Assembly (NCBI GenBank): GCA_036785325.1
Contig: JAXIVH010000007.1
Coordinates: 12,088,518 to 12,152,517 of the forward strand
Direction: 5' to 3'
DNA length: 64,000 bases
Origin: Urophycis tenuis
Lineage: Eukaryota; Chordata; Actinopteri; Gadiformes; Phycidae
Shown here in pieces: positions 52,077 through 62,400 of this stretch. The notes under the pieces were generated by a model. That model was not told the DNA's origin, did no database searches, and was given only the letters and a program-made list of their open reading frames with translations. The stretch's first letter is position 1; the number at the start of each line of letters is the position of its first letter. The position numbers and the translations under genes are program-made.

Positions 52077-52841
52077 ATGAAGAACACACACAGCCAGTAC
52101 CTGCTTCTGTTCCTTCTCTCTCTGTCTACCAGCCCTCCACCGCGTGTTGAGGCTTCCCTAGATCGCTTCAGAGTCTTCCAACGTTATGGGACCTACCGTA
52201 CTTGGCAGTATGCCAAGAAAGTCTGCAGGTCAGCTGGTGAAAACGGTGATTTAGCTGTTGCGATGAATGCTCACGAATTTGAACAGCTCTCAAGTAAGTA
52301 TAGTTATCTGTATAGTCACTGCTGGGTCGGACTGCACAAGATGGACAATGGGTGGACGTGGGTTGGCGGCCAGAATGGCTCCCTGCCGGATGCGACCTGG
52401 GTGGCAGAGCACCAGGTCAGCTACACCTGTGGGACAATTTATAAGGAGAAATTAGAAGCCAGGGATTGTAACTTGGGGGCGTACTTTCTTTGTGAGAATA
52501 GACGCCTGGTGTTGGTGAAGGAGCAGAAGACATGGGAGGAAGCTCTCCTCCACTGCAGGGCTCTTGAAGCTTCGAAGCAGATGGACCTCCTCAGCTTTCA
52601 TGATGAAGAAGAGTTGTCCTACGCTCAGAACAAGATGGCCCTGGCCCAGGTGGAAGAGGCGTGGATCGGCCTGCGCTGGCTGGCGGGCCACTGGCTGTGG
52701 ATGGACCGGACCGCCGGTGGCGATATTTCCTTACCCGAGTGTCCCGCCAAAGGAACCCACTGCGGGACCCTGTCTGGGAGAGGCCAGCACGCAAGGAACT
52801 GTGTGGAGAGGAGAAGCTTCTTCTGTCTGAAACAGGCTTGA
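52077..52841 (+). CDS. secreted two-domain C-type lectin-like protein, copy 3 (type B)
   Basis: A 254-aa frame with the five type-B residues. It differs from copy 2 only at residue 34 (F here, L there). The adjacent position and near-identity of the whole unit indicate a very recent duplication or conversion between units 2 and 3. Confidence 0.85.
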   Translation: MKNTHSQYLLLFLLSLSTSPPPRVEASLDRFRVFQRYGTYRTWQYAKKVCRSAGENGDLAVAMNAHEFEQLSSKYSYLYSHCWVGLHKMDNGWTWVGGQNGSLPDATWVAEHQVSYTCGTIYKEKLEARDCNLGAYFLCENRRLVLVKEQKTWEEALLHCRALEASKQMDLLSFHDEEELSYAQNKMALAQVEEAWIGLRWLAGHWLWMDRTAGGDISLPECPAKGTHCGTLSGRGQHARNCVERRSFFCLKQA

Positions 52842-53170
52842 GTTTGATTTGATTAGTTTGCTTCATCGCATCCTCCACTGATTATTTAGTTACGTTACTG
52901 ATTAAACAATATAGCTGAAAATGTTAAAAGGATTTGTGCTCATAGATTGTAGGACCCCCGTAAACATCCTTAAGGCTAAGCTGGAAGGACATCAATACAA
53001 ATTGTGTCATTGTCTGTAAATGTTGCATGCAACCATTTTAACAAGATTGTAAAAATACAAACATGTACAGTATGTACGTCACATGTATGTACAGAATATA
53101 TTGTGAAGATTAAAAGATTGTCCTCAAAGTAAAAATACAAATTGACATGTACAGTATGTATATGATTGAT

Positions 53171-53344
53171 GGGGCGGCAGTAGCTCAGTTGGTAGAGCTG
53201 GTGGACAGAGTGGCTCGTCCACTAACCATAGGGTTGATCCCCTTGATTCCCCTCCTCCAACTGTCCACATGTAAAACCCCACAAATGTACTGATTGTAAG
53301 TCGCTTTGGACAAAAGTGTCTGCTAAATGCCCCTTTACATTGTA
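53171..53344 (+). mobile_element. tRNA-derived SINE, unit 3
   Basis: Duplicated copy of the unit-1 SINE. Confidence 0.8.
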
Positions 53345-54309
53345 TATGAATTAATATAATAAAAATGGTGTTATCATATATAACTGTTGTTTGTGGATTT
53401 TCCCTTTTTTTTCATCCATCAGCAATTTATGCGTTGAGAGAATGTCTGTTTTAAGTTGACTGCACCTGCCCATGTGAGCCCATTTACATTTTAGACTGCT
53501 CCTGGCCTAATTTTGGACCAGTCAGGACATCTCTTCTCTAATTGGTTCAGTGAATCAAGCTTACCTGTTAATCACAGGTGAGTCCAAAATCATTACAATT
53601 GTTTAAAATCTTGCTCTCCCGCTACCTACATCAGATAATTAATAATCAGTTCTGTGAATAACTTGATATAAAGAATGTAATAAAGCAATACTAAAAAGAT
53701 GTCTTTTTGTTCTCTTTGGGGAAAACCTTTTTTGATCAGCAGTTCCCAATAATGTAAATGCAAGGGCCCTCATTTGGCTAAAGATAGGGACATTTATTTA
53801 CATGAAAATCTTTGAGATACCACTTTATAGGTACAGTGGGTAGAATTCAGGAGGAACTAGTGATGTTGCCTATTGATAGAAAATGAATACCCCCTCACCC
53901 CTCCCTTTTGATGTCCGCGAGAGAGAGAGGACTAATCTTCCAGTACACTATTAGAATACAACTACTAGAATAGTTTTACATGCTATAATGTTAACATACG
54001 CCTGATACTCGAAAAACAGAAAAATAATTATATGACAACTTTAAGAGAGCAGAAAAGAGGAGAACAAGAGTTTGAAACTGAACAACAGTAGCGATGCCAT
54101 ATTACTGAAACATTTTATTCTAGCAATGGCTCTCACATCATACCTACAGCACCCTTAAGACTTAAAACCTGTATATTAGTGATGGCACTTCACAAATTGA
54201 AAGGCCCAAAAGTGAAAAGAACATGGTGTGGTTTGTCTTTAGTTTGAATGTTGTTGGTTTGTCTGCTGACATATCCAAATAGTGACATCCAATTCTGTGA
54301 TATATGTAG

Positions 54310-54536
54310 ATGTCTGTGTTGATGGAATAATGTTAGAAATAAAACCAACCTTGCATGGCATTGCATTTTGAGGAACTTGTGTCTCAGCAGCAGCTTTATA
54401 CTTCCTGGTAGTAGGCTACGGCAGCAGCGGACTGATATTACCTAGGTTACCGGCAGAAACTAGTCACACAAAATGCGATGATTCATGGGATGCAAGGTTA
54501 GTTTTATTTCTAACATTATTCTATCAACACAGATAT
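54310..54536. repeat. hairpin/foldback repeat, unit 3
   Basis: Copy of the unit-1 foldback. Confidence 0.7.
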
Positions 54537-54854
54537 TAACATAGATAGTCTTGCGTTATAATTTATTTGCCTCAAGTGTACTGCGCAGTGGGTAAAAAAA
54601 ATCCCAAAAAGTGAAAAAACATGGTGTGGTTTGTCTACAGGTTGAAGGTTGTTGGTTTGTCTGCTGACGTATACAAATAGCGACATCCGATTCTGTGACA
54701 ATGCAAAGCAGAGATTTGTGTTTTTTTTCTCTCTGTTAACCTTGTGTGAAAACAGGTCTAGGATGTATCTGAGCAGATCATCGTCAAGGTCAAACAGCAT
54801 AGATTATCAAAGTTTTAATGATCACCATTGCAAATAGTAGTTTGATAGATGCAT

Positions 54855-55600
54855 ATTTTCCCTATGAACAGTAACCTCTCCTCTTTCTTCACACTTTATC
54901 GTGGCACCAGGCAGGGATGCCCACCGTCACCTCTTTTATTTTTCAATCGATTGGCTGCAGCATTGCATTAGCTACCATCAAAGGTATACTAAGAGGAACT
55001 TCTGAGCATAGGGTATCCCTCTATGCAGACAATATGCTTTTTAATTTGTCTGATCTCTTAGTAAGTGTACCACATGTGCTCGATTTACTAAATGACGTCA
55101 GCAAAATATCTGGATACAATGTAAATAAACAAAAAGTGAGCAAATGAGTGTGACCCTAGCAGCACAACATATTCATATAATTTCCCTTCAGAGTAAGTAT
55201 ACATAAATTTCAATCCTAAAATCTGCTCCTAAATGGTTCTTCTTAGAGAACTCGTCTTGTCGTCTTGCCTCATTACATGCCCTGCAATGTTCTGCAATGT
55301 TCAATGTTTAAACCTCCTCTATCTGATCTCATATCTAGCTACCAATCTAGGAGCATTGTTTTAAGATTTGGAAACAATTGAGACAATAATTTTCACTTGA
55401 AGAATTCCAAGCCCCTATTGTGAGAAATGACACATTTATACCCACTAGCACAGACTGGGATTTTGACAAATGGAAACGTAAAGGGATTAATTAATCTGAG
55501 ATATTTATGCTAATAATTACTGTATGTCTTTTGAGCAAATTGCAAAAATTCAATATCCCGCGATCTCACTTCTGTTAGATTTGACATATTTGTATTTTTT
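54855..55600 (+). mobile_element. L1-type RT remnant in unit 4
   Basis: Duplicated copy. It shares the shorter A run with unit 2. Confidence 0.7.
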
Positions 55601-55729
55601 GTCTTTGTTCTCAACCCCTTTTTCTGTCCAACTCTCCTTTTATATTCCATCCTAGAACTCAATTGCTAACCTGAAAAAGGCTATTGCCATACTGTACTAT
55701 ACTGTAGGCATATGGTCACATGCTCGCTT

Positions 55730-55759
55730 GCTCACTCACTCACTCACTCACTCACTCAC
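55730..55759. repeat. (TCAC)n microsatellite, lectin copy 4 upstream
   Basis: Same tetranucleotide run as in units 2 and 3. Confidence 0.85.
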
Positions 55760-55808
55760 CTTGTCTGGACAGCCTTTCCAAAGAGGAGGTCAGATGTGTT
55801 GAGCAGTC

Positions 55809-56573
55809 ATGAAGAACACACACAGCCAGTACCTGCTTCTGTTCCTTCTCTCTCTGTCTACCAGCCCTCCACCGCGTGTTGAGGCCTCCCTAGATCGCTT
55901 CAGAGTCTTCCAACGTTATGGGACCTACCGTACTTGGCAGTATGCCAAGAAAGTCTGCAGGTCAGCTGGTGAAAACGGTGATTTAGCTGTTGCGATGAAT
56001 GCTCACGACTTTGAACAGCTCTCAAGTAAGTATAGTTATCTGTATAGTCACTGCTGGGTCGGACTGCACAAGATGGACAATGGGTGGACGTGGGTTGGCG
56101 GCCAGAATAGCTCCCTGCCGGATGCGACCTGGGTGAAAGAGCACCAGGTCAGCTACACCTGTGGGATGATTTATAAGGAGAATTTAGAAGCCAGGGATTG
56201 TAACTTGGGGGCGTACTTTCTTTGTGAGAATAGACGCCTGGTGTTGGTGAAGGAGCAGAAGACATGGGAGGAAGCTCTCCTCCACTGCAGGGCTCTTGAA
56301 GCTTCGAAGCAGATGGACCTCCTCAGCTTTCATGATGAAGAAGAGTTGTCCTACGCTCAGAACAAGATGGCCCTGGCCCAGGTGGAAGAGGCGTGGATCG
56401 GCCTGCGCTGGCTGGCGGGCCGCTGGCTGTGGATGGACCGGACCGCCGGTGGCGATATTTCCTTGCCCGAGTGTCCCGCCAAAGGAACCCACTGCGGGAC
56501 CCTGTCTGGGAGAGGCCAGCACGCAAGGAACTGTGTGGAGAGGAGAAGCTTCTTCTGTCTGAAACAGGCTTGA
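55809..56573 (+). CDS. secreted two-domain C-type lectin-like protein, copy 4 (type A)
   Basis: A 254-aa frame with the type-A residues. It differs from copy 1 only at residue 125 (N here, K there). The stop-proximal flank changes to GTGAGTTTGCTTCATC and the downstream DNA is much more diverged than between the other copies. Confidence 0.85.
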   Translation: MKNTHSQYLLLFLLSLSTSPPPRVEASLDRFRVFQRYGTYRTWQYAKKVCRSAGENGDLAVAMNAHDFEQLSSKYSYLYSHCWVGLHKMDNGWTWVGGQNSSLPDATWVKEHQVSYTCGMIYKENLEARDCNLGAYFLCENRRLVLVKEQKTWEEALLHCRALEASKQMDLLSFHDEEELSYAQNKMALAQVEEAWIGLRWLAGRWLWMDRTAGGDISLPECPAKGTHCGTLSGRGQHARNCVERRSFFCLKQA

Positions 56574-56893
56574 GTTTGATTTGGTGAGTTTGCTTCATCG
56601 CATCCTCCACTGATTATTTAGTTACGTTACTGATTCAACAATATAGCTGAAAATGTTAGAAGGTTTTGTGCTCATAGATTGTAGGACCCCCGTAAACATC
56701 TTCAGGGCTAAGCTGGAAGGTCATCAAAATTGTGTCATTGTGTGTAAATGTTGCATGCAACCATTTTAACCAGATGGTAAAAATACAAATATGTATGTAT
56801 GTCACATGTATGTACAGCATCTATTGCGAAGATTACAAGATTGTCCTCAAAGTAAAAATACAAATTGACATGTACAGTATGTATCTGATTCAT

Positions 56894-57046
56894 GGGGCGG
56901 CAGTAACTCAGTTCTTGGAGTGGGGATTGGCGGTTCAATCCCCTTGATCCCCCGCCTCCAACTGTCCATATGTCAAACCCCACAAATGTACTGATTGTAA
57001 GGCGCTTTGGACAAAAGGGTCTACTAAATGCCCCCTTTACATTGTA
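56894..57046 (+). mobile_element. tRNA-derived SINE, unit 4 (diverged)
   Basis: Same position, but with an internal deletion and many changes (GTAACTCAGTTCTTGGAGTG, TAAGGCGCTTTGGACAAAAG). This shows that the SINE insertion predates the array while the other three copies were recently homogenised. Confidence 0.75.
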
Positions 57047-58067
57047 CATTAATAAAAATAATAAAAATGGTGATATCATATATAACTGTTGTTTGTGGCC
57101 TTTTTCATTCTTTTTTGCATCCGTCAGCAATTAATGCGTTGAGAGAATGTCTGATTTAAGTTGACTGCACCTGCCTATATGAGCCCATTTAGAATTTAGA
57201 CTGCTCCTGGCCTCATTTGGGACCAGTCAGAAAATCTCTTCTCCGATTGGTTCAGTGAATCAAGCTTGCCTGTTAATCACAGGTGAGTCCAAAATCAATA
57301 AAATTGTTTAGAATCTCGCTCTCCTGCTACCTACAGCAGATAATTAATCATTAGTTCTGTGAATAACTTGATACAAAAAAGTAAATAAAGCAATATTAAA
57401 TACTGTATATAATGCAACTTTCTAAAGCCAGATATAAAATATAACTCATATGGTGCAATGTTAATTATTATTTCCTTTTTGTTCTCTTTGGGGAAACCCT
57501 TGTTGATCAGCAGTTCCCAATAATGTAAATGCAAGGGCCCTCATTTGGCTAAATATAGGAAATGTATCTACAGGAAAATCTTGGAGACACCACTTTAAAG
57601 GTCCAGTGGGTAGAATTCAGGAGGAACTAGTGGTGACGTTGTTTATTGCAAGAAAATTAATATCTCCCTCACCCCTCCCTTTTGATGTCCTCAAGAGAGA
57701 GAGGACTAAGCTTCTAGTACACTACTAGAATACTACTACTAGAATAGGTTTACATTCTATAATGTTAACATACACCCTGATATTGTCTTTTTTGATGACA
57801 TAAAGACAGCTAGAAGAGCAAAGAGGAGAACAAGAGTTTGAAACTGAACAACAGTAGCGATGCCATATTACTGACACATTTTACTCAAGCAATGGCTCTC
57901 ACATCATACCTACAGCACCCTCAAGACTTAAAACCTGTATATTAGTGATGGCGCTTCACAAATTGAAAGGCCCAAAAAGTGAAAAGAGCATGGTGTGGTT
58001 TGTCTTAGTTTGAGGTTGTTGGTTTGTCTGCTGACATCCAAATAGCGACATCTGATTCTGTGATATG

Positions 58068-58292
58068 ATATGTAAATGTCTGTGTTGATAGAACAATGTT
58101 AGAAATAAAATCAACCTGGCATGGCATTGCATTTTGAGGGACTTGCGTCTTAGCAGCAGTGTTATACTTCCTGGTAGTAGGCTACAGCAGCGGCACACTG
58201 ATATTACCTAGGTTACCGGCAGAAACTAGTCCCTCAAAATGTGATGATTCATGCGATGCTAACATTATTCTATCAACACAGACATTTACATC
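58068..58292. repeat. hairpin/foldback repeat, unit 4
   Basis: Diverged copy, with ends TGTAAATGTCTGTGTTGATA and its inverse. The internal part next to the right arm is shortened. Confidence 0.65.
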
Positions 58293-58610
58293 GATAGTCT
58301 AGTGTTATAATTTATTTACCTCGAGTGTACTGTGGAGCGGGTAAGACGTTTTTTAATCAGCAGGCTAGCAGAAACCATTGACTTGTGCTGGCCTAGCACC
58401 AGCGAACTCTGCAACTACAAGGACTGAATGAAATGTGTTGAAAACATCTCCAATAATAAATAAATAACATACAGGCTAACTTGGAAATTAGGTCCTATGT
58501 CAAAAATTCCCAACTACCCCTTTAAAACCTGTATATTGTTGAAGGTGCTTCACAAATTGAAAGTCCAAAAAAGTGAAAAGAGCTTGGTGTGGTTTGTCTT
58601 CAGTTTGAAG

Positions 58611-58752
58611 GTTGTTGTCTGCTGACGTATCCAAATAGTGACATCCGATTCTTTAACAATGCAAAGCAGAAATTTGTGTTTTTTGTTTTTGCATCCAATC
58701 ATCTGGGTGTGACATCAGGTCCAGGATGTATCTGACAAGAGGATCATCGTCA
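58611..58752 (+). repeat. start of a further lectin unit, left of the LINE insertion
   Basis: GAAGGTTGTTGTCTGCTGAC...GACATCCGATTCTTTAACAA and GGATCATCGTCAA match the beginning of the tandem units (43441-43600). The matching continuation, AAAGTTTTAATGATCACCAT, is found only at 63973. Confidence 0.7.
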
Positions 58753-58863
58753 AACTGTTGAGCTTCTAGGACTTGATGTTACAATCCCTCATGTGATCAG
58801 CACCTGGTGATGAGTGGGCTAGGGGTAGTTGCTTCACTGAGGTCTTCAGGTGGGCAGGGATAT

Positions 58864-58878
58864 GAGAGAGAGCGAGAG

Positions 58879-58960
<82 letters not shown>
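58864..58960. repeat. (GA)n microsatellite
   Basis: About 48 GA units with two GC interruptions. Frames of alternating Glu-Arg or Ser-Leu across it are not genes. Confidence 0.95.
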
Positions 58961-58961
<1 letters not shown>

Positions 58962-59304
58962 AGTGGCGGTTTTAGGCACGGGCAGACCAATCAGCCGCCC
59001 GGGGCGGCGCTTTGGAGGGGGGCGGCACGAGAACTTAAAAAAAAAAAAAAAAATCATCTGCGCCGCGAAGTGCTTCTCTATAATCTATCTATCATGTCAC
59101 TATGTGGGGAATTGGCAAATTGTCGCCTCCTGCAGCTGCGGGGGGGGGGGGGGGGGGGGGGACACGGGACTGCGACGACAGTTCAACTCTGGTCGGGTTA
59201 AAATAAAAAATGTCTGTTTGTGCCAAAAAAAAGTGTGTTCTTTTCCCTTTTTTTGGGGGGGGGGCGCTTCGCCTGGGGCGTAATTCGATGTAGAACTGCC
59301 ACTG
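58961..59304. mobile_element. hAT-type MITE inserted in the GA repeat
   Basis: The ends CAGTGGCGGTTTTA and, inverted, TAGAACTGCCACTG form imperfect terminal repeats related to the hAT end at 26671. The GA repeats on both sides hide the 8-bp duplication. The interior has a poly-A run (59038-59053) and poly-G runs (59141-59161 and 59256-59265). Confidence 0.7.
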
Positions 59305-59460
59305 AGAGAGAGTGAGAGAGACAGGTAGAGAGAGGGGTAGAGAGAGAGAGGCAAAGAGAGAGAGACAGGGAGAGAGAGGAATGGTTAGAGAGAGAGAGAG
59401 GTAGAGAGAGAGAGACAGGGAGAGAGAGAGGAGAGAGGGAGAGAGAGAGAGAGAGAGTCA
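59305..59460. repeat. degenerate GA-rich repeat
   Basis: GAGA tracts interrupted by GGTA, GACA and GGGA. A continuation of the GA microsatellite on the far side of the MITE. Confidence 0.9.
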
Positions 59461-59470
59461 GAGAAGACAC

Positions 59471-62400
59471 TTGGCGATGAGTGGGGTAGGGGTAATTGCT
59501 TCACTGGGGTCTTCAGGTGGGCACCCTGCTTCACTGATGTTTCATTGATAAGCCCACGACATCTCCACAGGGCTCAACGGTGAAACCTGGCGTCCCAGGT
59601 GTGCCCCCCTCAGCATTTACCCCCTGATGGTCACTTTGCAGCCCAGTTGGGTTCCTTCCTCTTGATCCACAGCCAGCTGCTGCCTCGCTCGGCAGCCTCT
59701 GACAATGATCTGATGGCTTGTCGAAAGGCCTGACCTCGCACTCCCATCCCCTCCAGAAGCTTGACTGTGGACGTGGCAACAAAGCCTCTGCATCCGACCT
59801 CAACAGGAAGCACATGGGCCCGCCAGCTATGTTGTTCTGCCTCTGCTGCTATGTCGTAGTACTTCAGGCGTTTGCGTTCATATGCTTCACTGACTGCAGC
59901 CTCCCATGGTACGGTAAGTTCTTCAATGAAAACAATTTCTGCAAGGTTGACCACAAGACCAGGTCCGGCCTGAGATTAGTAGTGATGTTCTCACGCGGAA
60001 AGACGACCTTCTGGTCTAGATCAACCTGCATTTTCCAATCCCGGGCATTGTCCAGGAAGGTCGCTTCCACTCTAGCAGATGTTTTTGCTGGGAGTTGTCC
60101 TGCTCTTATGAAAGGGGTGGTGTTCGGATATCCGGATGGTGAGGGAGGAAGGGCGTTGTTGATAGATCTTCTTCCGTCCAAAGTGATCGCCAGTTGTCGT
60201 AGGACCTGTTTGTGTCTCCAGGTGTAGCGGCTTAGGGACAAACTGGTTTTGCAGCCGGTGAGAGTGTGCCTGACTGTTGCAGGGGTTTGGCAGAAATCGC
60301 ATGTTGGATCCTTCCCGAGCCACTGGTTTAGGTTCTTGGGTGAGGGAAGAACATTGTAGGTGGCTCTGATCATGAAGCTGAGTCGGCTTCCTTCCATCTC
60401 CCAAAGATCCCTCCATGTGAGCTTACGATGTTCCAGGTTTTCCCAGCTAGTCCATGGGCCCCGTTTGGACTGTGAGACTGCCTTTGCACATCTTGCTGCC
60501 TCTTCCTGCTGTTGGACCTCAGCCACCACCAGCTTTCTCCTCTGGGTTGTTGTTGCCTTGTGCCATGTGGGTCAGCTTGTTCCGAGTCTGTGATGGGAAC
60601 CTCCCTTTAAACTCCTCAAAACTCAATTAAACAGGCGTAGTCAGAAGCTGTTATGCTGCAGAATTTATTTTTTTACCGGCTTTCAAAGTGGAAAAGAAAA
60701 CTATTTACAAAAATAAATCAAATAATAAGATGCAAAAACAAGATACAAAAAAACCTCAGGTGACAAAGTTCAATCCAGCAGCTCATTCTGGGTGTTACCT
60801 CCTTTGTAACCCATCAAGACTGACTGAGTAGGGCCAGAGCTGCCCCTTTTAAGCACATAGCCCCTCCCACTGGGCGCAGAAATATCAATTAAATCACTTT
60901 ACACCAAAAATACAGCATGTATAGCCACTAAACACAAATACACTTAAACCAAAAATAACCTTTTTCTTTTCAATTAATGTCCCCAGCTATACCCAGCCCA
61001 ATTCATCATTATTAAACAAAAAAAACAATCACCGCACAAATCCCACACTATAAACCCCGGAGGTAGACACGCCCCCAGTTTTGCCATCTGGCCATGACGG
61101 GGAAGCTCTGCATGTGGTCAGTGTCTGTGCGGATGTATGAATGGAGCGAGAATAGGACATCCAAGTGTGCACCCTTGGTTGCGCTACCTGAACAGGGAAG
61201 GAAGAGGGATGACAGCGGAGCGTTTAATGATTGTATTGCGGGACGGGAAAGGACCGGGGAATGAGTTGTGAAATGTTTGGGTGTGTTTGTGCATAGTCCG
61301 CGCTGTTGTTACGGTGCTGCTCTGTCACAGCGTGCGTGCGTGTGTGTCTGTTTGTGTAGTCCGCGCTGTTAGTGATGGCGCTGCTCCGTCACAGAGTCCA
61401 AACCCACCTCTTCCATGCTGCACCTGTCCTACAATGTCTCCATGTCTGAGAGAAGATTTTGCTTGCTCTACAGCCTCAGTTGGGATCCATTTCCTGCCAG
61501 TTGCCAGTATAGGGGTAGCCACTTGGATCGCATCATCTTGAGACTCAGTCAGGGTCATGTTCAGCCTCACTTAGGTGCATTTGTACTCCTCTGTGAGGCT
61601 AGAGACAGGCAGTTCCAGGGCCCCATACCCATACAAGCCAATATTGCTGAGGCAACGGGGAACACCAATCCACTTCTTGATGTAAGAGCTGACTGTCCTC
61701 TCCAGCTTCTCGACTTTGGTCATGGGGATCTCATAAACTGTTGAAGGCCACATCAGGCAGGGGAGCAATCCAAACTGCAGAGACCACAGTTTCAACTTGC
61801 CAGGAAGCAAGGACTTGTCGTTGCTGGCAAGGCCTTTGATGGTTTCTTCCCTCAGCTGATCGCTCTGGTCTGAGTCTTTGAGTTTCTCATTGTACCAGCG
61901 CCCTAGGCTCTTAACAGGTAGCTCTGACACCAAAGGAATGGGTATATCCTTGATGTAGAACCTCTGGTCCACAACTTTTCCTCGAACGATGGATATGCTC
62001 CTGGATTTGCTGGGTTTCAGCTTCATCCTTGCCCATGTGATGTTTTCATGAAGCTTCTCTAACAGCCGTTTCGTGCATGCAATGGTGGATGTTAAGGTGG
62101 TCATGTCATTCATGTAGGCGCAAATGGGAGGTAGATGCTGTCCACACTGCAGACGTTCACCTCCTACAACCCACTTGGACGCTCGGATGATCACTTCCAT
62201 TGCCATGGTGAAGGCTAGTGAGGAGATGGTACATCCTGTCATTATTCCTATTTCCAGTGACTGCCATGATGTTGTGTATTCTATTGTTTTGACACAGAAT
62301 TGCAGGTCTTGGAAGTAGTTTTTGACAAGGTTTGTGATGGTATTTGGGATGTGGTTGAAGGCTGTCCAGATGAGGGAATGAGGGACAGATCCAAAAGCAT

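Larger units (their letters stand above)
50904..54636 (+). repeat. lectin tandem unit 3
   Basis: Same order of parts. It carries lectin copy 3 (B type). Its downstream part (for example around 53870-54060) matches unit 1 more than unit 2 at several variable positions, suggesting exchange between units. Confidence 0.9.
54637..58610 (+). repeat. lectin tandem unit 4, with diverged 3' half
   Basis: The 5' half and lectin copy 4 (A type) are near-identical to the other units. From about 56580 the 3' flank differs by many substitutions and by an extra segment at about 58340-58560, so the homogenised tract ends near the stop codon. Confidence 0.85.

Noticed and set aside
58807..59283. Glu-Arg and Ser-Leu repeat frames over the GA tract
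   Set aside because: Produced by the GA microsatellite and the adjoining MITE; no start context or family.
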